Shown here: positions 30,094 through 30,836 of the stretch, one piece after another
How positions within the stretch are numbered: the first letter of the stretch is position 1
Layout of the letters: each line of letters starts with the position of its first letter
Assembly: GCA_900752545.1 (NCBI GenBank)
Contig: CAADVS010000089.1
Coordinates: 1 to 30,836, forward strand
Direction of reading: 5' to 3'
Source of the DNA: an uncultured Collinsella sp.
GTDB taxonomy: Bacteria; Actinomycetota; Coriobacteriia; Coriobacteriales; Coriobacteriaceae
DNA: 30,836 nt
Notes under the pieces: model-generated
The model's database searches: none
Told to the model about the DNA's origin: nothing
What the model saw: only the letters and a program-made list of their open reading frames with translations
Program-made: the position numbers and the translations under genes

Positions 30094-30836
30094 ATGCACA
30101 ACAAGCGCGTGCTCGTCGCCATGAGTGGCGGCGTCGATTCCAGCGTGACTGCCTACCTGCTCAAGCGCCAGGGCTACGAATGCGTCGGTGCCACCATGCG
30201 CCTCACCTGTCCCGCGCCCGATCCCGTCACGGGCATGAGCAAAGTCGACCGCGACATCGCCGATGCAAAGGCCGTCGCCGAGCGCCTGGGGATACCCCAC
30301 CACGTGCTCGACCTGCAGCAGACCTTCGACCGCAACGTTATCGAGCGCTTCGTGACTGCCTATCAGGAGGGACTGACGCCCAACCCGTGCATCATCTGCA
30401 ACCGCCATATTAAGTTTGGCGCGCTGCTCGATGCGGCACTCGATATGGGCTGCGACTACATCGCCACGGGTCATTACGCCAAAACGAGCCAGGCGTCCGA
30501 CGGAACCTGGCAGCTGCACCGCGGCGAAGATCCCAAAAAGGACCAAAGCTACTTTTTGTATTCGCTCACACAAGAGCGCCTGGCACGCACGATCTTTCCG
30601 CTGGCCGGACTGGACAAAGAGCGCGACGTGCGCCGCATAGCCGCCGAGCAGGGCTTTACCAACGCCCAGAAGGCCGAAAGCGAGGACATCTGCTTTATTC
30701 CAGACGGTGACTACGCGGGCTATATCGAGCGCCGCTGCGGACATCCCACTGCACCGGGCGACATTGTGTGGCGCGACGGCAGCGTGGTCGGGCGCCACAA
30801 CGGCGCGCTGCGCTACACCATCGGCCAGCGCAAGGG
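30094..30836 (+). CDS. mnmA: tRNA-specific 2-thiouridylase MnmA (partial)
   Basis: The first 247 codons of MnmA; the window ends inside the gene (full proteins have about 360 residues). It activates U34 of Lys, Glu and Gln tRNAs with ATP and inserts sulfur at position 2. Visible marks: the PP-loop SGGVDSS (11-17), the catalytic cysteine pair Cys99 (NPCIICNRHIKFG) and Cys200 (SEDICFIP), GHYAK (126-130), DQSYFLYSL (150-158) and LRYTIGQRK at the cut end. ATG 30094 has AAGGAGA 8 nt upstream. Placement beside cysK and an Rrf2 regulator fits a sulfur-transfer module. No cysteine desulfurase is seen within the window. Confidence 0.96.
   Translation, partial: MHNKRVLVAMSGGVDSSVTAYLLKRQGYECVGATMRLTCPAPDPVTGMSKVDRDIADAKAVAERLGIPHHVLDLQQTFDRNVIERFVTAYQEGLTPNPCIICNRHIKFGALLDAALDMGCDYIATGHYAKTSQASDGTWQLHRGEDPKKDQSYFLYSLTQERLARTIFPLAGLDKERDVRRIAAEQGFTNAQKAESEDICFIPDGDYAGYIERRCGHPTAPGDIVWRDGSVVGRHNGALRYTIGQRK

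Overview
The window is chromosomal DNA of about 60% GC. Its gene content (an AddAB-like pair, a Gram-positive type SOS box, a YerC/TrpR-like repressor, DUF3284, superoxide reductase, formate-tetrahydrofolate ligase) points to an anaerobic high-GC Gram-positive of the Coriobacteriia, most likely Collinsella. That placement is inference from protein style and gene content; there is no rRNA here to confirm it. I see no tRNA, rRNA, CRISPR array, insertion sequence or prophage.

Layout. 1-1050: poorly coding stretch with two short ORFs on opposite strands whose C-terminal halves resemble each other, and a frameshifted remnant. 1080-4822: a double zinc-ribbon protein (-), a divergent manganese-type CDF exporter (+), and a convergent single-pass membrane protein with low-complexity and heptad repeats (-). 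5003-9025: fhs with its own terminator, then ruvC-ruvA-ruvB (-), tightly overlapped and preceded by a near-perfect GAAC-N4-GTTC SOS box. 9163-11627: a NadE-like protein that has lost its catalytic residues, and superoxide reductase. 11778-19093: dnaE followed by a SWIM/SNF2 helicase in one apparent operon (-). 19094-20170: an AT-richer gap with a weak ORF, a DUF3284 gene and a long hairpin. 20171-26950: addB-addA (-), recombination nuclease-helicase. 26951-28160: a 33-bp perfect palindrome, a YerC/TrpR-like regulator (-) and a small membrane protein (+). 28296-30836: an Rrf2 regulator (-), divergent cysK (+) with a structured leader, and the 5' part of mnmA (+), cut by the window end.

How they work together. 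Much of the window is DNA maintenance: replicative polymerase (dnaE), a chromatin-type helicase, double-strand-break processing (addAB) and branch migration/resolution (ruvCAB). The right end is a sulfur module: a cysteine-bearing Rrf2 regulator beside cysteine synthase and the tRNA 2-thiouridylase MnmA.

Most notable: the NadE-like pseudoenzyme, the cysK leader with mutually exclusive pairings, the palindromic intergenic elements, the small-protein pair at the left end, and the heptad-repeat membrane protein.
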